From the NCBI RefSeq assembly GCF_024614185.1, contig NZ_JAHTLF010000008.1, positions 248,001 through 312,000 of the forward strand: DNA of 64,000 bases, written 5' to 3'. This DNA is from Nocardioides carbamazepini. Its GTDB lineage: Bacteria > Actinomycetota > Actinomycetes > Propionibacteriales > Nocardioidaceae. Position 1 is the first letter of the stretch; each line of letters begins with the position of its first letter. The notes under the pieces are model-generated. The model worked only from the letters and a program-made list of their open reading frames with translations. It had not been told where the DNA came from and did no database searches. The translations under genes were made by a program, and so were the position numbers. Positions 52,131 through 60,636 of this stretch are shown piece after piece.

Positions 52131-52789
52131 ACCACCCCGCGGGCGACCTGACCACCGTTCTCCTGGTCGACGACCACGAGCTGATCCGCGACGGTCTCGG
52201 CGCGGTCATCGACCTGGAGCCGGACCTGAGCGTGATCGCCACGGCCGGCTCGGTGGCGGAGGGCATCCAGCGCTACCACGAGGTCCGCCCCGACGTCGTG
52301 ATCACCGACCTGCAGATGCAGGACGGCACCGGTCTCGACGTTGTCCGCACGCTCCGCAAGGAGAGCGACGAGGTCGGCCTGATCGTGCTGACGATGCACT
52401 CCGGCGACGAGCAGATCTTCGCCGCCATGCAGGCCGGCGCATCGGGCTTCGTCGGCAAGGACGCGCCGTCGACGGAGGTGATCCGGGCCGCCCGGCATGC
52501 CGCCGTCTCCCCCAAGGCCTTCGTCTGCGCCGGCCTCGTCGGGGCGATGATGCGCCGCCAGTCGGCGGAGTCGACCGCCCTGACCGAGCGGGAGCACGAC
52601 GTGCTGCTGCTGCTCGCCGAGGGGCTCAACGCTGCGGCGATCGGCCAGCGGCTCTACCTGTCGGAGTCGACGACCAAGTCCCACATCGCCCGGATCTACC
52701 AGAAGCTCGGCGCCGTCAACCGGGCGCAGGCGCTGGTCACGGCGATGCGGATCGGGCTGCTCTCGACCGTGCAGCCGTCGGCTCGCTGA
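52127..52789 (+). CDS. NarL/LuxR-type response regulator of the pilus locus
   Basis: A 220-residue regulator with Asp15-Asp16, phosphoacceptor Asp61 in V-V-I-T-D-L-Q-M, Lys in F-V-G-K-D, and a C-terminal LuxR helix-turn-helix (L-T-E-R-E-H-D-V-L-L-L-L-A-E-G). Translationally coupled to the kinase (ATGA). The pilin genes begin 163 bases downstream, after a 7-bp inverted repeat that could be its target. Confidence 0.93.
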   Translation: MNHPAGDLTTVLLVDDHELIRDGLGAVIDLEPDLSVIATAGSVAEGIQRYHEVRPDVVITDLQMQDGTGLDVVRTLRKESDEVGLIVLTMHSGDEQIFAAMQAGASGFVGKDAPSTEVIRAARHAAVSPKAFVCAGLVGAMMRRQSAESTALTEREHDVLLLLAEGLNAAAIGQRLYLSESTTKSHIARIYQKLGAVNRAQALVTAMRIGLLSTVQPSAR

Positions 52790-52823
52790 ATCGCTCCGCG
52801 GACCCCGTAACACGCTGCTCGGC

Positions 52824-52843
52824 GCTAGTCCGAAGTGACTAGC
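52824..52843. promoter_or_regulatory. Inverted repeat upstream of the pilin genes
   Basis: GCTAGTC-CGAAGT-GACTAGC: perfect 7-bp arms around six bases, 110 bases before the first pilin ATG. It may be an operator, possibly for the adjacent response regulator. A second short hairpin (CGGGGAG and CTCCCCG, 52902-52917) follows; neither is followed by a T-run. Confidence 0.4.
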
Positions 52844-52952
52844 CGCGAACAGACGAACTCCGGATCCCTCGTTGGTGCGATTCCGGCAGAGTTCTCGCTA
52901 TCGGGGAGCACTCCCCGGGGACACGCAGAACAGTGCACACAGGGAGAACCCG

Positions 52953-53153
52953 ATGATCCAGTACCTCAACATCCTGCTCAACGCCCGCCTCGCCAAGATG
53001 GAGGAGCGCGGTGCCACCGCCGTCGAGTACGGCCTGCTCGTCGCCCTCATCGCGGCGGTCATCATCGGCGCGGTCGTCATCCTCGGCGGCAAGCTCAACG
53101 GCGCGTTCGATACCGTCAACGACAGCCTCGAGAACGTTCCGGCATCTGACTGA
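52953..53153 (+). CDS. flp: Flp-type pilin 1
   Basis: A 66-residue prepilin: short basic leader ending E-E-R-G, then A-T-A-V-E-Y-G-L-L-V-A-L-I-A and one hydrophobic helix. The Gly followed at +5/+6 by Glu-Tyr is the Tad prepilin cleavage motif recognised by a TadV peptidase. The ATG has AGGGAGA upstream. Structural subunit of the pilus assembled by the upstream tad genes. Confidence 0.93.
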   Translation: MIQYLNILLNARLAKMEERGATAVEYGLLVALIAAVIIGAVVILGGKLNGAFDTVNDSLENVPASD

Positions 53154-53234
53154 CTCGGACTCACTCGGCTCGCCGCGTCACCCATCGGTGTGGCGCGGCT
53201 GCCGTGCTTCTCTCACGCAGACAGAGGAACACTG

Positions 53235-53405
53235 ATGATCCGATCGGCCGCAGCACGCCAGCGGGGGGCTACAGCCGTCGAGTACGGCCTCCTCGTGGCG
53301 CTGATCGCTGCGTCGATCGTCATCTCCATCGTCGTGTTCGGCGGCGAGGTCAACGCTCTCTTCGAGCACACCAACGCCAGCATCGACAACGCGGTCAGTC
53401 CCTAG
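53235..53405 (+). CDS. Flp-type pilin 2
   Basis: A 56-residue prepilin with the same core (R-G-A-T-A-V-E-Y-G-L-L-V-A-L-I-A-A) as pilin 1 but a shorter leader and a different tail. Starts 81 bases after pilin 1; GAGGAAC precedes the ATG. Probably a second or minor pilin. Its last 11 bases overlap the end of the convergent M48 peptidase gene. Confidence 0.88.
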   Translation: MIRSAAARQRGATAVEYGLLVALIAASIVISIVVFGGEVNALFEHTNASIDNAVSP

Positions 53406-54648
53406 GCCGCGCCTCGAACCGGTTGGCCAACCCGATCCGCTGCAACACCGTGGGGTGCGAGCCGAACCACCACTGCGACCACGCCGGAGGTGTGGGGTCG
53501 GCGTGGGAGCGCAGGGCCAGACGGCGCTGGAGGTCGACGAACGACTGGGGGGCGTTGGTCACCTCCAGCGCCGTCTGGTCCGCCCGGGTCTCGACCGCCC
53601 GGCTGATGCCGTTCTGGACCGGTGCCGCCAGCAGGGTCGCGAGCGCGACCAGCGCCAGGACCCGAGGCACCGACGTGACCTCGTCCTCGTCCATGCGGCC
53701 GCGGCGCGGTCCGGGCAGCACGAGGCCGAGCAGACCCACGCCCAGCAGGGCGCCGGAGGCCCCGAGCAGGGTGCCGGTCAGCACGTCGTCGTACTTCGCG
53801 TGGGCCAGTTCGTGCGCGACGACGGAGAGCGTCTCGTTGCGGGGAGAGTCCTCGACCAGCGTGTCGTAGAGAACCACCCGGCGGCTGTGTCCGAAGCCCG
53901 AGACGTAGGCGTTGAGGGTGGTCGTGCGACGGGACGCGTCGGCGACCAGGACGTCGTCGACCGCCACCCCCTCCGCGTCGGCGAGGGCGAGCACATCGGA
54001 GCGCAGCGGACCGTCCGGCAGTGACGCGAACCGGTTGAACACCGGTTCCACGACCACCGGATAGGCGAAGGAGCCGAGCACGACCAGGACCGCGGCCGCC
54101 AGGCCCGCCGCCGCGGGCCACAGCCGCGGCAGGCGTCGCATGCAGCCGACCAGCGCCACGACCGCGATCGACGTGCCGACGACCGTCACCAGGAGGCCCT
54201 TGACCTGGTCGAGGCCCCAGGCCCCCCAGCTACTGGTCACCAGGCCCTCGTCGAGGCCGAGCATCCGCAGCGCGATCCCGAACGGCAGGGTCACCAGCTC
54301 ACCGACCACGGCCAGTCCCACCACCACGACGACGGCACGGACCCACCACCAGCCGCGCAGCCGGCCCGCCCAGCGGCGTCCGGTCTGCCCGAAGCCCAGC
54401 CACACCGCCACTCCCAGGGAGACCGCGAGCCGGGACCAGCTCCAGATCCGTCCCCACAGGGCGTAGTGCTCGCCGCGCTCGATCTGCTCCCGGGTGAAGA
54501 CCGAGGACGCGGTCACCGGGTCGGGCAGGCCATCCGGGACCGGGTGCCACGGCACCCGCGCCAGGGCGATCAGCACGAAGGCGGCGGCGCCCACCAGCAC
54601 GGTGCCGAGCGCGACCCGGCGCACCGCCGCTCTGTCATCGACCAGCAC
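53395..54648 (-). CDS. M48 family membrane metallopeptidase
   Basis: A 417-residue Ste24/HtpX-like zinc protease. About five membrane helices (5-180) precede the catalytic H-E-L-A-H motif (V-V-A-H-E-L-A-H-A-K), with the third zinc ligand Glu in S-R-A-V-E-T-R-A-D. Likely in membrane protein quality control or processing. The GTG at 54648 is four bases after the lipoprotein gene stop; longer in-frame extension overlaps that gene and is rejected. Confidence 0.9.
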   Translation of the reverse strand: MLVDDRAAVRRVALGTVLVGAAAFVLIALARVPWHPVPDGLPDPVTASSVFTREQIERGEHYALWGRIWSWSRLAVSLGVAVWLGFGQTGRRWAGRLRGWWWVRAVVVVVGLAVVGELVTLPFGIALRMLGLDEGLVTSSWGAWGLDQVKGLLVTVVGTSIAVVALVGCMRRLPRLWPAAAGLAAAVLVVLGSFAYPVVVEPVFNRFASLPDGPLRSDVLALADAEGVAVDDVLVADASRRTTTLNAYVSGFGHSRRVVLYDTLVEDSPRNETLSVVAHELAHAKYDDVLTGTLLGASGALLGVGLLGLVLPGPRRGRMDEDEVTSVPRVLALVALATLLAAPVQNGISRAVETRADQTALEVTNAPQSFVDLQRRLALRSHADPTPPAWSQWWFGSHPTVLQRIGLANRFEARPRD

Positions 54649-54652
54649 CCGG

Positions 54653-55864
54653 TCAGCCTGCCACGCCGGGCAACGCGGCGAGCCGGTCCCGCCAGGCGGC
54701 GGTGAGCTCGGCCTCGGTCCACCCCAGGTGCTCACGCAGCGCGGTCACCAGGTCGCCGCCGGCGAGGACGTCGTCGTAGAGCTCGACCAGCGCCCGCTCT
54801 CCCCCGTGCTCGGCGAGAGTGACGCACGCCAGCCAGGCAGCCTCGTAGACGGCGCCGAGATGGCTGGCCGTCGGATCGAAGTCGCCGGGGAGAGGCAGCT
54901 CCTTCGGCGGGCCGGCCCGGCGCACCTGCTCGGCGATCTGCCCGGCGGTCGTGGTCAGGGGCAGGTCGACGTCACGCAGGGCGACGTAGTCGGCGAAGCC
55001 CTCGACCAGCCAGAGCGGTGCCCGGCGCGCCGCCACGGCGTCCGTGAGCGCGTGCACTGCCTCGTGGGTCATCACGACCTGTGCGGCCACGCGGTCGAGG
55101 TCGTCGTAGACCCCGCGGTTGAGGAACACGTGCACCGGGCTCCCCGCAGCCTCGGTGCCGTCGACCGGCGCGGTGATCGCCGCGATCGCGTCGTACTGCC
55201 CCGGCTCGGTGTCGAGGGCCTGGCGCAGCGCATCGGCGTCGGCCGGCACCTCCACGACCAGGCCGCCGTCGCCGGGCACCACGGCGCGGACCTGCGCGAC
55301 GGCACGGCGGGCCGCGGCGAGGTAGGGCTCACCCCCGGCGTCGTCACCGGCGACCGCGACGAGCACCTTCCCGTCCTTGCGTACGTCGAGCGCGCCGGCG
55401 AGCCACAGCGGGAGCCGGGCACCGGCGCCCCCCACGGCGGCGATCGTCGCGCCGCTGTCGGCGAAGGAGACGGGGAGCTCGATCCGGGCCGAGGTCGAGT
55501 CGAAGCCGTCGACCCGCCAGGTCACGGCCACCTGACCGTCCCAGGCATCGGCCCCGCTGGTGCGACCGGTCTCGGTCACGTAGCGGAAGGTGACATCGGC
55601 GAGCCCGAGCGCCTCGGCATTGGCGACGACGGCCGTCAGCAGGTCGCGCACCGTGACGTCGGCGCCGAGGTCGGCGGCGGCCGGCCCGTCACCGTCGCGG
55701 ATCGCGGTCTGGAGGTCCGCCAGCGTGTCAGCCGCCACGGCTGCGTCGGCGACGTCACCCGTGACGACCGGTGGCGGCGCGACATAGTCGTCCTTGGCGC
55801 AGCCGCCCGCCAGCAGGGCTGCGGCCGCCAGGATCGCCGGAAGGCGCCCTGCTCGGGCTCTCAC
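54653..55864 (-). CDS. Putative lipoprotein with gluzincin-like metallopeptidase motif
   Basis: A 403-residue protein. The signal peptide ends in a lipobox L-A-G-G-C (Cys22), so it should be lipid-anchored outside the membrane. The N-terminal half is NTF2-like in composition; the C-terminal half has M-T-H-E-A-V-H-A-L and, about 25 residues on, W-L-V-E-G-F-A-D-Y, the H-E-x-x-H plus E pattern of peptidase MA-like enzymes. The GTG overlaps the NlpC/P60 stop (GTGA), and M48 follows, suggesting an envelope-processing operon. Confidence 0.82.
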   Translation of the reverse strand: MRARAGRLPAILAAAALLAGGCAKDDYVAPPPVVTGDVADAAVAADTLADLQTAIRDGDGPAAADLGADVTVRDLLTAVVANAEALGLADVTFRYVTETGRTSGADAWDGQVAVTWRVDGFDSTSARIELPVSFADSGATIAAVGGAGARLPLWLAGALDVRKDGKVLVAVAGDDAGGEPYLAAARRAVAQVRAVVPGDGGLVVEVPADADALRQALDTEPGQYDAIAAITAPVDGTEAAGSPVHVFLNRGVYDDLDRVAAQVVMTHEAVHALTDAVAARRAPLWLVEGFADYVALRDVDLPLTTTAGQIAEQVRRAGPPKELPLPGDFDPTASHLGAVYEAAWLACVTLAEHGGERALVELYDDVLAGGDLVTALREHLGWTEAELTAAWRDRLAALPGVAG

Positions 55865-56856
55865 CCAGGCCGGACCGCTCCGGTGTAGGGCATCTCGTCG
55901 AGGTCGGAGACCTTGACGCCGGCGCCCGGGTTGGCCGCGTGCACGATCAGGCCGTTGCCGAGGTAGATCCCCACGTGGCTGATCGGGTTGTAGTAGAAGA
56001 CGAGGTCGCCGGGCTGCAGGTCGCTCTTCGCGACCCGGGCGCCGCTGCCGTACTGGGCCCGCGAGGAGTGCGGCAGGCTCACGTCGGCCTGCGCGTAGGC
56101 CATCATGGTCAGCCCCGAGCAGTCGAAGGCGTTGGGGCCGGCAGCACCCCAGACGTAGGCGTCGCCGACCTGGGCGAGCGCGTACTCGATCGCCGCGGCG
56201 GCACGACCGGAGGCCGGGATGGAGGTCGCGTCGATCGGGCGGCCGGCGTTGCGGGAGAGAAGCGCGGCACGCTCCTCGGCCTCGAGCTGCGAGAGCAGGT
56301 CCTGGGCCTCGGCCAGCTTGGCGTCGGCGGTCTTCTTCTCCTCCGCGAGGGTCGCCTTGAGCTGCCGGATGTCGTCGCGGCGCTCGGCGGTCTGGTCCTT
56401 GCGGATGTCGTAGGCCTCGACCTCGGCGCCGTAGTCGGCGAGGAGCGAGTCCTGGAGACCCTCCACGGTGGACATGGTGGAGAGCTCGTCGAGGAAGCCC
56501 TGGGAGTCGGCGGACAGCAGCTCGCCGGTGGGGCCGAGGCTGCCGGACTGGTACTGCTGGATGAGCGAGTCGCGCACGTCGGAGCGAACTCCGGCGAGGG
56601 CGTCGCCCTGGCGGGACTGGTCCGCCTCGAGGGAGGACAGGTCGTCGTTGAGCTCGGAGAGCTCGAGCTCGGCGTCGTTGTAGCGCTCGGCCGCCTGCTC
56701 CGACTCGTGGAAGAGCCGGTCGACCCGCGCCTGGACGGTGGTGATGTCGGGCTCCGCCTGCGCGGGAGAGGTCGCGCCGCTGATCGACAGCGTGATCGCT
56801 CCGGTGACGGCGAGTGCCGCGAGCGCGGCGGTGGTGCGTGTGCGGCCGTTCAGCAC
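55861..56856 (-). CDS. Secreted NlpC/P60 peptidoglycan hydrolase with coiled-coil domain
   Basis: A 331-residue secreted endopeptidase cutting peptidoglycan stem peptides. The signal peptide ends A-Q-A (near 34), a long coiled coil covers about 40-200, and the C-terminal NlpC/P60 domain (about 215-331) has Cys in F-D-C-S-G-L-T, His in S-H-V-G-I-Y and a third polar residue in I-V-H-A-A. The GTG at 56856 follows AGAGGGGA. It corresponds to the RipC-type gene (Rv2190c). Expression is controlled by the upstream c-di-AMP riboswitch. Confidence 0.93.
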   Translation of the reverse strand: MLNGRTRTTAALAALAVTGAITLSISGATSPAQAEPDITTVQARVDRLFHESEQAAERYNDAELELSELNDDLSSLEADQSRQGDALAGVRSDVRDSLIQQYQSGSLGPTGELLSADSQGFLDELSTMSTVEGLQDSLLADYGAEVEAYDIRKDQTAERRDDIRQLKATLAEEKKTADAKLAEAQDLLSQLEAEERAALLSRNAGRPIDATSIPASGRAAAAIEYALAQVGDAYVWGAAGPNAFDCSGLTMMAYAQADVSLPHSSRAQYGSGARVAKSDLQPGDLVFYYNPISHVGIYLGNGLIVHAANPGAGVKVSDLDEMPYTGAVRPG

Positions 56857-56884
56857 GAGCTGGCGGTCCCCTCTGGTTGTCGTA

Positions 56885-57052
56885 CGCCTACCGGGTGAGC
56901 TGACGGATTCGGGCACGACTCGCCCTACCCGCACTCCTCGCGCTGACGGTGGTCCGTCGGACCGCTGCCCTCGCGCCTCGTGGCGGGATTCACCCCAGAG
57001 TGATTGGTTCCCCGGCTCCGGACCCCGAGTGACTCCGGACTCAGCGCGGCGC
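56885..57052 (-). promoter_or_regulatory. c-di-AMP (ydaO-yuaA) riboswitch
   Basis: Conserved ydaO elements appear in order on the minus strand: a GCGCTGAG 5-prime stem region, CCGGGGAACC (57015-57006), GGGGTGAATC (56996-56987), an AGGGC segment, and the 3-prime part CCCGAATCCGTCAGCTCACC with GGTAGGCG ending at 56885. It ends 28 bases before the NlpC/P60 GTG. This class binds cyclic di-AMP and in actinobacteria typically turns off cell-wall hydrolase genes when the ligand is high. Confidence 0.94.
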
Positions 57053-57096
57053 CCGCGCGGGTCGGTCGACCCACTTCCTCGGACACCTGAACGAGC

Positions 57097-57125
57097 AGCC
57101 TAGTCATAGGCCACGGTCGGGCCAA
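57097..57125 (-). promoter_or_regulatory. Promoter for the riboswitch-NlpC/P60 operon
   Basis: -35 TTGGCC (57125-57120), 17-base spacer, -10 TAGGCT (57102-57097). Transcription would start about 40 bases upstream of the riboswitch. No other promoter-like pair is evident in 57126-57213. Confidence 0.6.
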
Positions 57126-57213
57126 ACCCGTCGAGGGCGTGTTGGGGACGATCGCGTCGCACACGACGTCACATCCCTCACTTGCGCCCCTGGAGTCACG
57201 CTGGTCACGATGG

Positions 57214-57420
57214 TCACGCCGACTCGACCCGGGGGCCGTCCACCGGCCGGACCAGCCGCAACGGCGGCACCAGCCCCCCGTCGGCCAGCGCCTCGAGCGC
57301 GGCCATCTCGTCGTCGCCGATCACCAGCTCGGGGGGTGGCCCCAGCAGCACCGTCACCACACAGTCGTGGCAGGCCAGGCCTCGCACCACGCAGGTGTCA
57401 CAGTCGATCCTCGTCGTCAT
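57214..57420 (-). CDS. Small conserved Cys-rich protein
   Basis: A 68-residue protein with two Cys pairs, C-D-T-C and C-H-D-C (residues 7-20), then a hydrophobic and acidic segment and a C-terminal P-P-L-R-L-V-R-P-V-D. The Cys pairs could bind zinc or an iron-sulfur cluster. I recall similar small genes beside NlpC/P60 genes in actinobacteria; function unknown. ATG at 57420; the upstream open frame is not supported. Confidence 0.72.
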   Translation of the reverse strand: MTTRIDCDTCVVRGLACHDCVVTVLLGPPPELVIGDDEMAALEALADGGLVPPLRLVRPVDGPRVESA

Positions 57421-57514
57421 GCCGGCGAGGCTCGCACCAGGCTCCGACACAAACCCGCGCACGACTCCCGCGGTACGGCTCCGGGCCCCGCCCACGGCTG
57501 ACACAATCGCTCGC

Positions 57515-58864
57515 GTGAGCGTCGACCACCGCGCCCGGGACCGGCGGACGATCCGGGTCGGGCTGGCCCTCTTCCTGCTCACCTCGGTGCTCTACGTCGC
57601 CACGGCCGGCTACCACCGGGTGCACATCGACGTGCTGTCGGCGGACGTCGGCGCCTGGCGGATCGCCGCGACGGGCGAGCCGTCGATCGACGGACTCGAC
57701 ACCTCCTCGATCAACCGCACCAAGGTCGACCTGTTCTCGACCGTCCACGACGGACGCACCGTCATCGCCCGCTCGCCGGGCGTCGTCGCGGCCGGGGTGC
57801 CGGGCTACGCCCTGCGTCAGTGGCTGACCGATGCCGGACCGGACGCCGAGGACTTCACCACCGTGCCCCCCACGGTGACCGCGGCGCTGCTGATCGCGCT
57901 CAGCGTCCTCCTCATGTGGGGCGCGCTGCTGCAGCTGACGACCCGGCGCAACGCCACCGCGGCAGCGCTCGTGCTCGCACTGGCGACGCCGGTGTGGTCG
58001 GTGGCGGCCGACGGGATGTGGACCCACACGCTGACCGTGCTCGGCATCAGCGGGATGGCCTTCGGCGCCGCGCGCGACCGCTGGCTGCTGGTCGGCCTGT
58101 TCGGCGGGATCGCCGTCTGGGGCAGACCGCACACGGCGATGGTGGCTGCCGCCGTGGCACTGACCTGCGCCTGGGTCCAGCGACGCCCCGGGATCGCGGT
58201 CCGTGTGGTCGCGGTCGGGGCCGTCCTCACCTTCGGCGCCAGCCTGTGGTCGTACGTCCTCTACGGCCGTTGGACGCCCTCCGGCAGCTACGCCCCGACG
58301 CCCTACCTCTCACGCGGCTCGGGCTCGCAGTACGAGTTCAACCAGACCGTCGACGGACTGCTGCGCAACGAGGCCGCGATGTGGTTCGCCCTGGACCGGG
58401 GCATCCTGGCCTGGACACCGGTGGTCGTGGTCCTGCTCCCCTCGCTCGTCCGCACCTGGCGCACGCAGCCGGCATGGACCCGGGCACTCCTCCTCGCCGG
58501 TATCGCCTACACGCTGTTCCAGGGAGCGGTCGCACCCTTCCATGGGGGCGACGGCATCTACGGCTACCGCCATGGCCTGGAGTTCCTCGCCTGCGCGACC
58601 CCCGCCCTGGTCGTCGCCGCCACCCAGGCAGGGAGCCGGACCCGCGCCGTGTTCGAGGTCGTGGTCGGCGTCCAGCTCGCCGCGTTCGCCCTGGGCGGCG
58701 TCCTCAACCGGCCCACGCTGACTGTCGGACGCCAGTGGGACGACAACGCCTTCGCCTCCGCGCTGCGTGACGTCCCGGCGCTGTGGGCCTGGGTGACGCT
58801 GTGCGTGGGCCTGGTGCTCCTGCTCTCCCGGATGTACCTGCGCGAGGCCGACCGGGTCACCTGA
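57515..58864 (+). CDS. Polytopic membrane protein, possible GT-C-like
   Basis: A 449-residue protein with about ten membrane helices and a first extracytoplasmic loop of about 90 residues (H-R-V-H-I-D-V-L-S-A-D...). The fold and loop placement resemble GT-C glycosyltransferases or mannosyltransferase-like membrane proteins, but I cannot see a decisive motif. The GTG at 57515 lies seven bases after a CACAAT element; frames upstream are not supported. Role unknown. Confidence 0.72.
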   Translation: MSVDHRARDRRTIRVGLALFLLTSVLYVATAGYHRVHIDVLSADVGAWRIAATGEPSIDGLDTSSINRTKVDLFSTVHDGRTVIARSPGVVAAGVPGYALRQWLTDAGPDAEDFTTVPPTVTAALLIALSVLLMWGALLQLTTRRNATAAALVLALATPVWSVAADGMWTHTLTVLGISGMAFGAARDRWLLVGLFGGIAVWGRPHTAMVAAAVALTCAWVQRRPGIAVRVVAVGAVLTFGASLWSYVLYGRWTPSGSYAPTPYLSRGSGSQYEFNQTVDGLLRNEAAMWFALDRGILAWTPVVVVLLPSLVRTWRTQPAWTRALLLAGIAYTLFQGAVAPFHGGDGIYGYRHGLEFLACATPALVVAATQAGSRTRAVFEVVVGVQLAAFALGGVLNRPTLTVGRQWDDNAFASALRDVPALWAWVTLCVGLVLLLSRMYLREADRVT

Positions 58865-58901
58865 CCGGGCGCGGCTCCCGGGATGCGTCGGAGGTGACGC
58901 C

Positions 58902-58907
58902 TACCGT
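58902..58907 (+). promoter_or_regulatory. Putative leaderless -10 for the DEDDh-GIY-YIG nuclease gene
   Basis: TACCGT lies seven bases before the ATG at 58915. Confidence 0.45.
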
Positions 58908-58914
58908 CGGAGAC

Positions 58915-60636
58915 ATGACGGCAGCACCCATCGACGGCACGCGGCGGTGGGATGCGCAGCGCAGCTTCGACGAGCTCGGCCGCCCGCTGCACGACGTCAC
59001 CTTCTGCGTCGTCGACCTCGAGACCACCGGCGGCTCCCCCGGCGACGGCGACATGATCACCGAGATCGGCGCGGTGAAGGTCCGCGGTGGCGAGGTCCTC
59101 GGCGAGTTCCAGACCCTGGTCAACCCGCACACCGCCATCCCGGCGTTCATCGCCGTGCTCACCGGCATCACCAACGGCATGGTCGCCGACGCGCCCCCGA
59201 TCCGGTCCGCGCTGCCGGCCTTCCTGGAGTTCGCCGCCGGGTCCGTGATCGTCGCGCACAACGCCCGCTTCGACGTGGGCTTCCTCAAGCACGACGCGCT
59301 CCGGCTCGACATCGCCTGGCCCGACTTCGAGGTCCTCGACACGGTCAAGCTGGCCCGCCACGTGGTCACCCGCGACGAGGCGCCCAACCACAAGCTCTCG
59401 TCCCTGGCCCGTGTCTTCCGGTCCGGCACGACCCCCAACCACCGCGCGCTCGCCGACGCGCGGGCGACCGTCGACGTGCTGCACGGCCTCATGGAGCGCC
59501 TCGGCGGGCTGGGCGTCCACACCCTCGAGGAGCTCCAGGGCTACTCGAGCAAGGTCGCCGGCGCGGCCCGCCGCAAGCGGCACCTCGCCGAGCACCTCCC
59601 CCACGCCCCTGGCGTCTACCTGTTCCGCGACGACAGCTCCCGGGTGCTCTACGTCGGCACGTCGCGCGACCTCCGCCGCCGCGTCCGCAGCTACTTCACG
59701 GCGTCGGAGAAGCGGACCCGGATCGGTGAGATGGTGCAGATCGCGTCCTCGGTGAGCGCCGTCGAGTGCGCGACCCCGCTCGAGGCGTCGGTCCGCGAGC
59801 TGCGCCTGATCGCCGAGCACAAGCCGCCCTACAACCGCCGTTCCCGGCACCCGGAGAAGGTCACCTGGCTGAAGCTGACCCAGGAGCCGTGGCCACGGCT
59901 GTCCCTCGTCAAGCGGGTGCTCGACGACGACGCCGACTACCTCGGTCCGTTCTCCTCCCGCGCGGCGGCCGAGAGCTCCCTGGCGGCGTTGCACGAGGTC
60001 TTCCCCATCCGCCAGTGCAACGACCGCTTCGGTCTCCAGCCGCGGCGCAGCGCGTGCGTCCTGGCCGAGATGGACCGCTGCCTGTCGCCCTGCGACGGGA
60101 GCGTCGATCCGCAGACGTACGCCGCCGTCGTGCGTCAGCTGCGCGACACGCTGCTGCGTCGCCCCGACGACGTCGTCGACCTCGTCCACGCCCGGATGTC
60201 GGACCTGGCCGCCCAGGAGCGCTTCGAGGAGGCCGCCCACCATCGTGACCGGCTGGCCGACTTCGTGCGCGCGGCGGCCCGCACCCAGCGCCTGACCGCG
60301 CTCACCAGCTGTCCGGAGGTGATCGCGGCCCGCCGCGAGGACGACGGTCGCTGGGCCGTCCACGTGGTGCGCCACGGGCGGCTCGCGGCCGCCGGAGTCA
60401 TACCTGCCGGCACCGACGCCGTCGCGTACGTCGACGGCCTGCGCGCCACGGCCGAGACCGTCCTGCCGGCGATCGGTCCGACGCCCGCGGCGACCGCGGA
60501 GGAGTCCGAGTGCATCCTGCGCTGGCTCGAGTCGCCCGGGGTGCGCCTGGTCGAGGTCGTCGGCGAGTGGGCCTGCCCGGTTCAGGGCGCGGGTCGCCAC
60601 GCTCCCCGGTTCTGCGGCACTACTGTTGGCCCATGA
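58915..60636 (+). CDS. DEDDh exonuclease fused to GIY-YIG (UvrC-like) nuclease
   Basis: A 573-residue fusion. The first domain (about 25-190) is a DEDDh 3-5 exonuclease of the DnaQ type: Asp34 and Glu36 in V-V-D-L-E-T-T-G, H-N-A-R-F-D-V-G-F, then H-R-A-L-A-D-A. A GIY-YIG domain (about 222-300: A-P-G-V-Y-L-F-R-D...V-L-Y-V-G-T-S) and UvrC/Cho-like C-terminal region follow. It matches Rv2191 and its Cho/UvrC-related family, probably a damage-incision nuclease. Its TGA overlaps the next ATG. Confidence 0.92.
   Translation: MTAAPIDGTRRWDAQRSFDELGRPLHDVTFCVVDLETTGGSPGDGDMITEIGAVKVRGGEVLGEFQTLVNPHTAIPAFIAVLTGITNGMVADAPPIRSALPAFLEFAAGSVIVAHNARFDVGFLKHDALRLDIAWPDFEVLDTVKLARHVVTRDEAPNHKLSSLARVFRSGTTPNHRALADARATVDVLHGLMERLGGLGVHTLEELQGYSSKVAGAARRKRHLAEHLPHAPGVYLFRDDSSRVLYVGTSRDLRRRVRSYFTASEKRTRIGEMVQIASSVSAVECATPLEASVRELRLIAEHKPPYNRRSRHPEKVTWLKLTQEPWPRLSLVKRVLDDDADYLGPFSSRAAAESSLAALHEVFPIRQCNDRFGLQPRRSACVLAEMDRCLSPCDGSVDPQTYAAVVRQLRDTLLRRPDDVVDLVHARMSDLAAQERFEEAAHHRDRLADFVRAAARTQRLTALTSCPEVIAARREDDGRWAVHVVRHGRLAAAGVIPAGTDAVAYVDGLRATAETVLPAIGPTPAATAEESECILRWLESPGVRLVEVVGEWACPVQGAGRHAPRFCGTTVGP
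60621..60626 (+). promoter_or_regulatory. Putative leaderless -10 for the Lrp/AsnC RAM gene
   Basis: TACTGT, inside the end of the nuclease gene, is six bases before the ATG at 60633. Confidence 0.4.
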
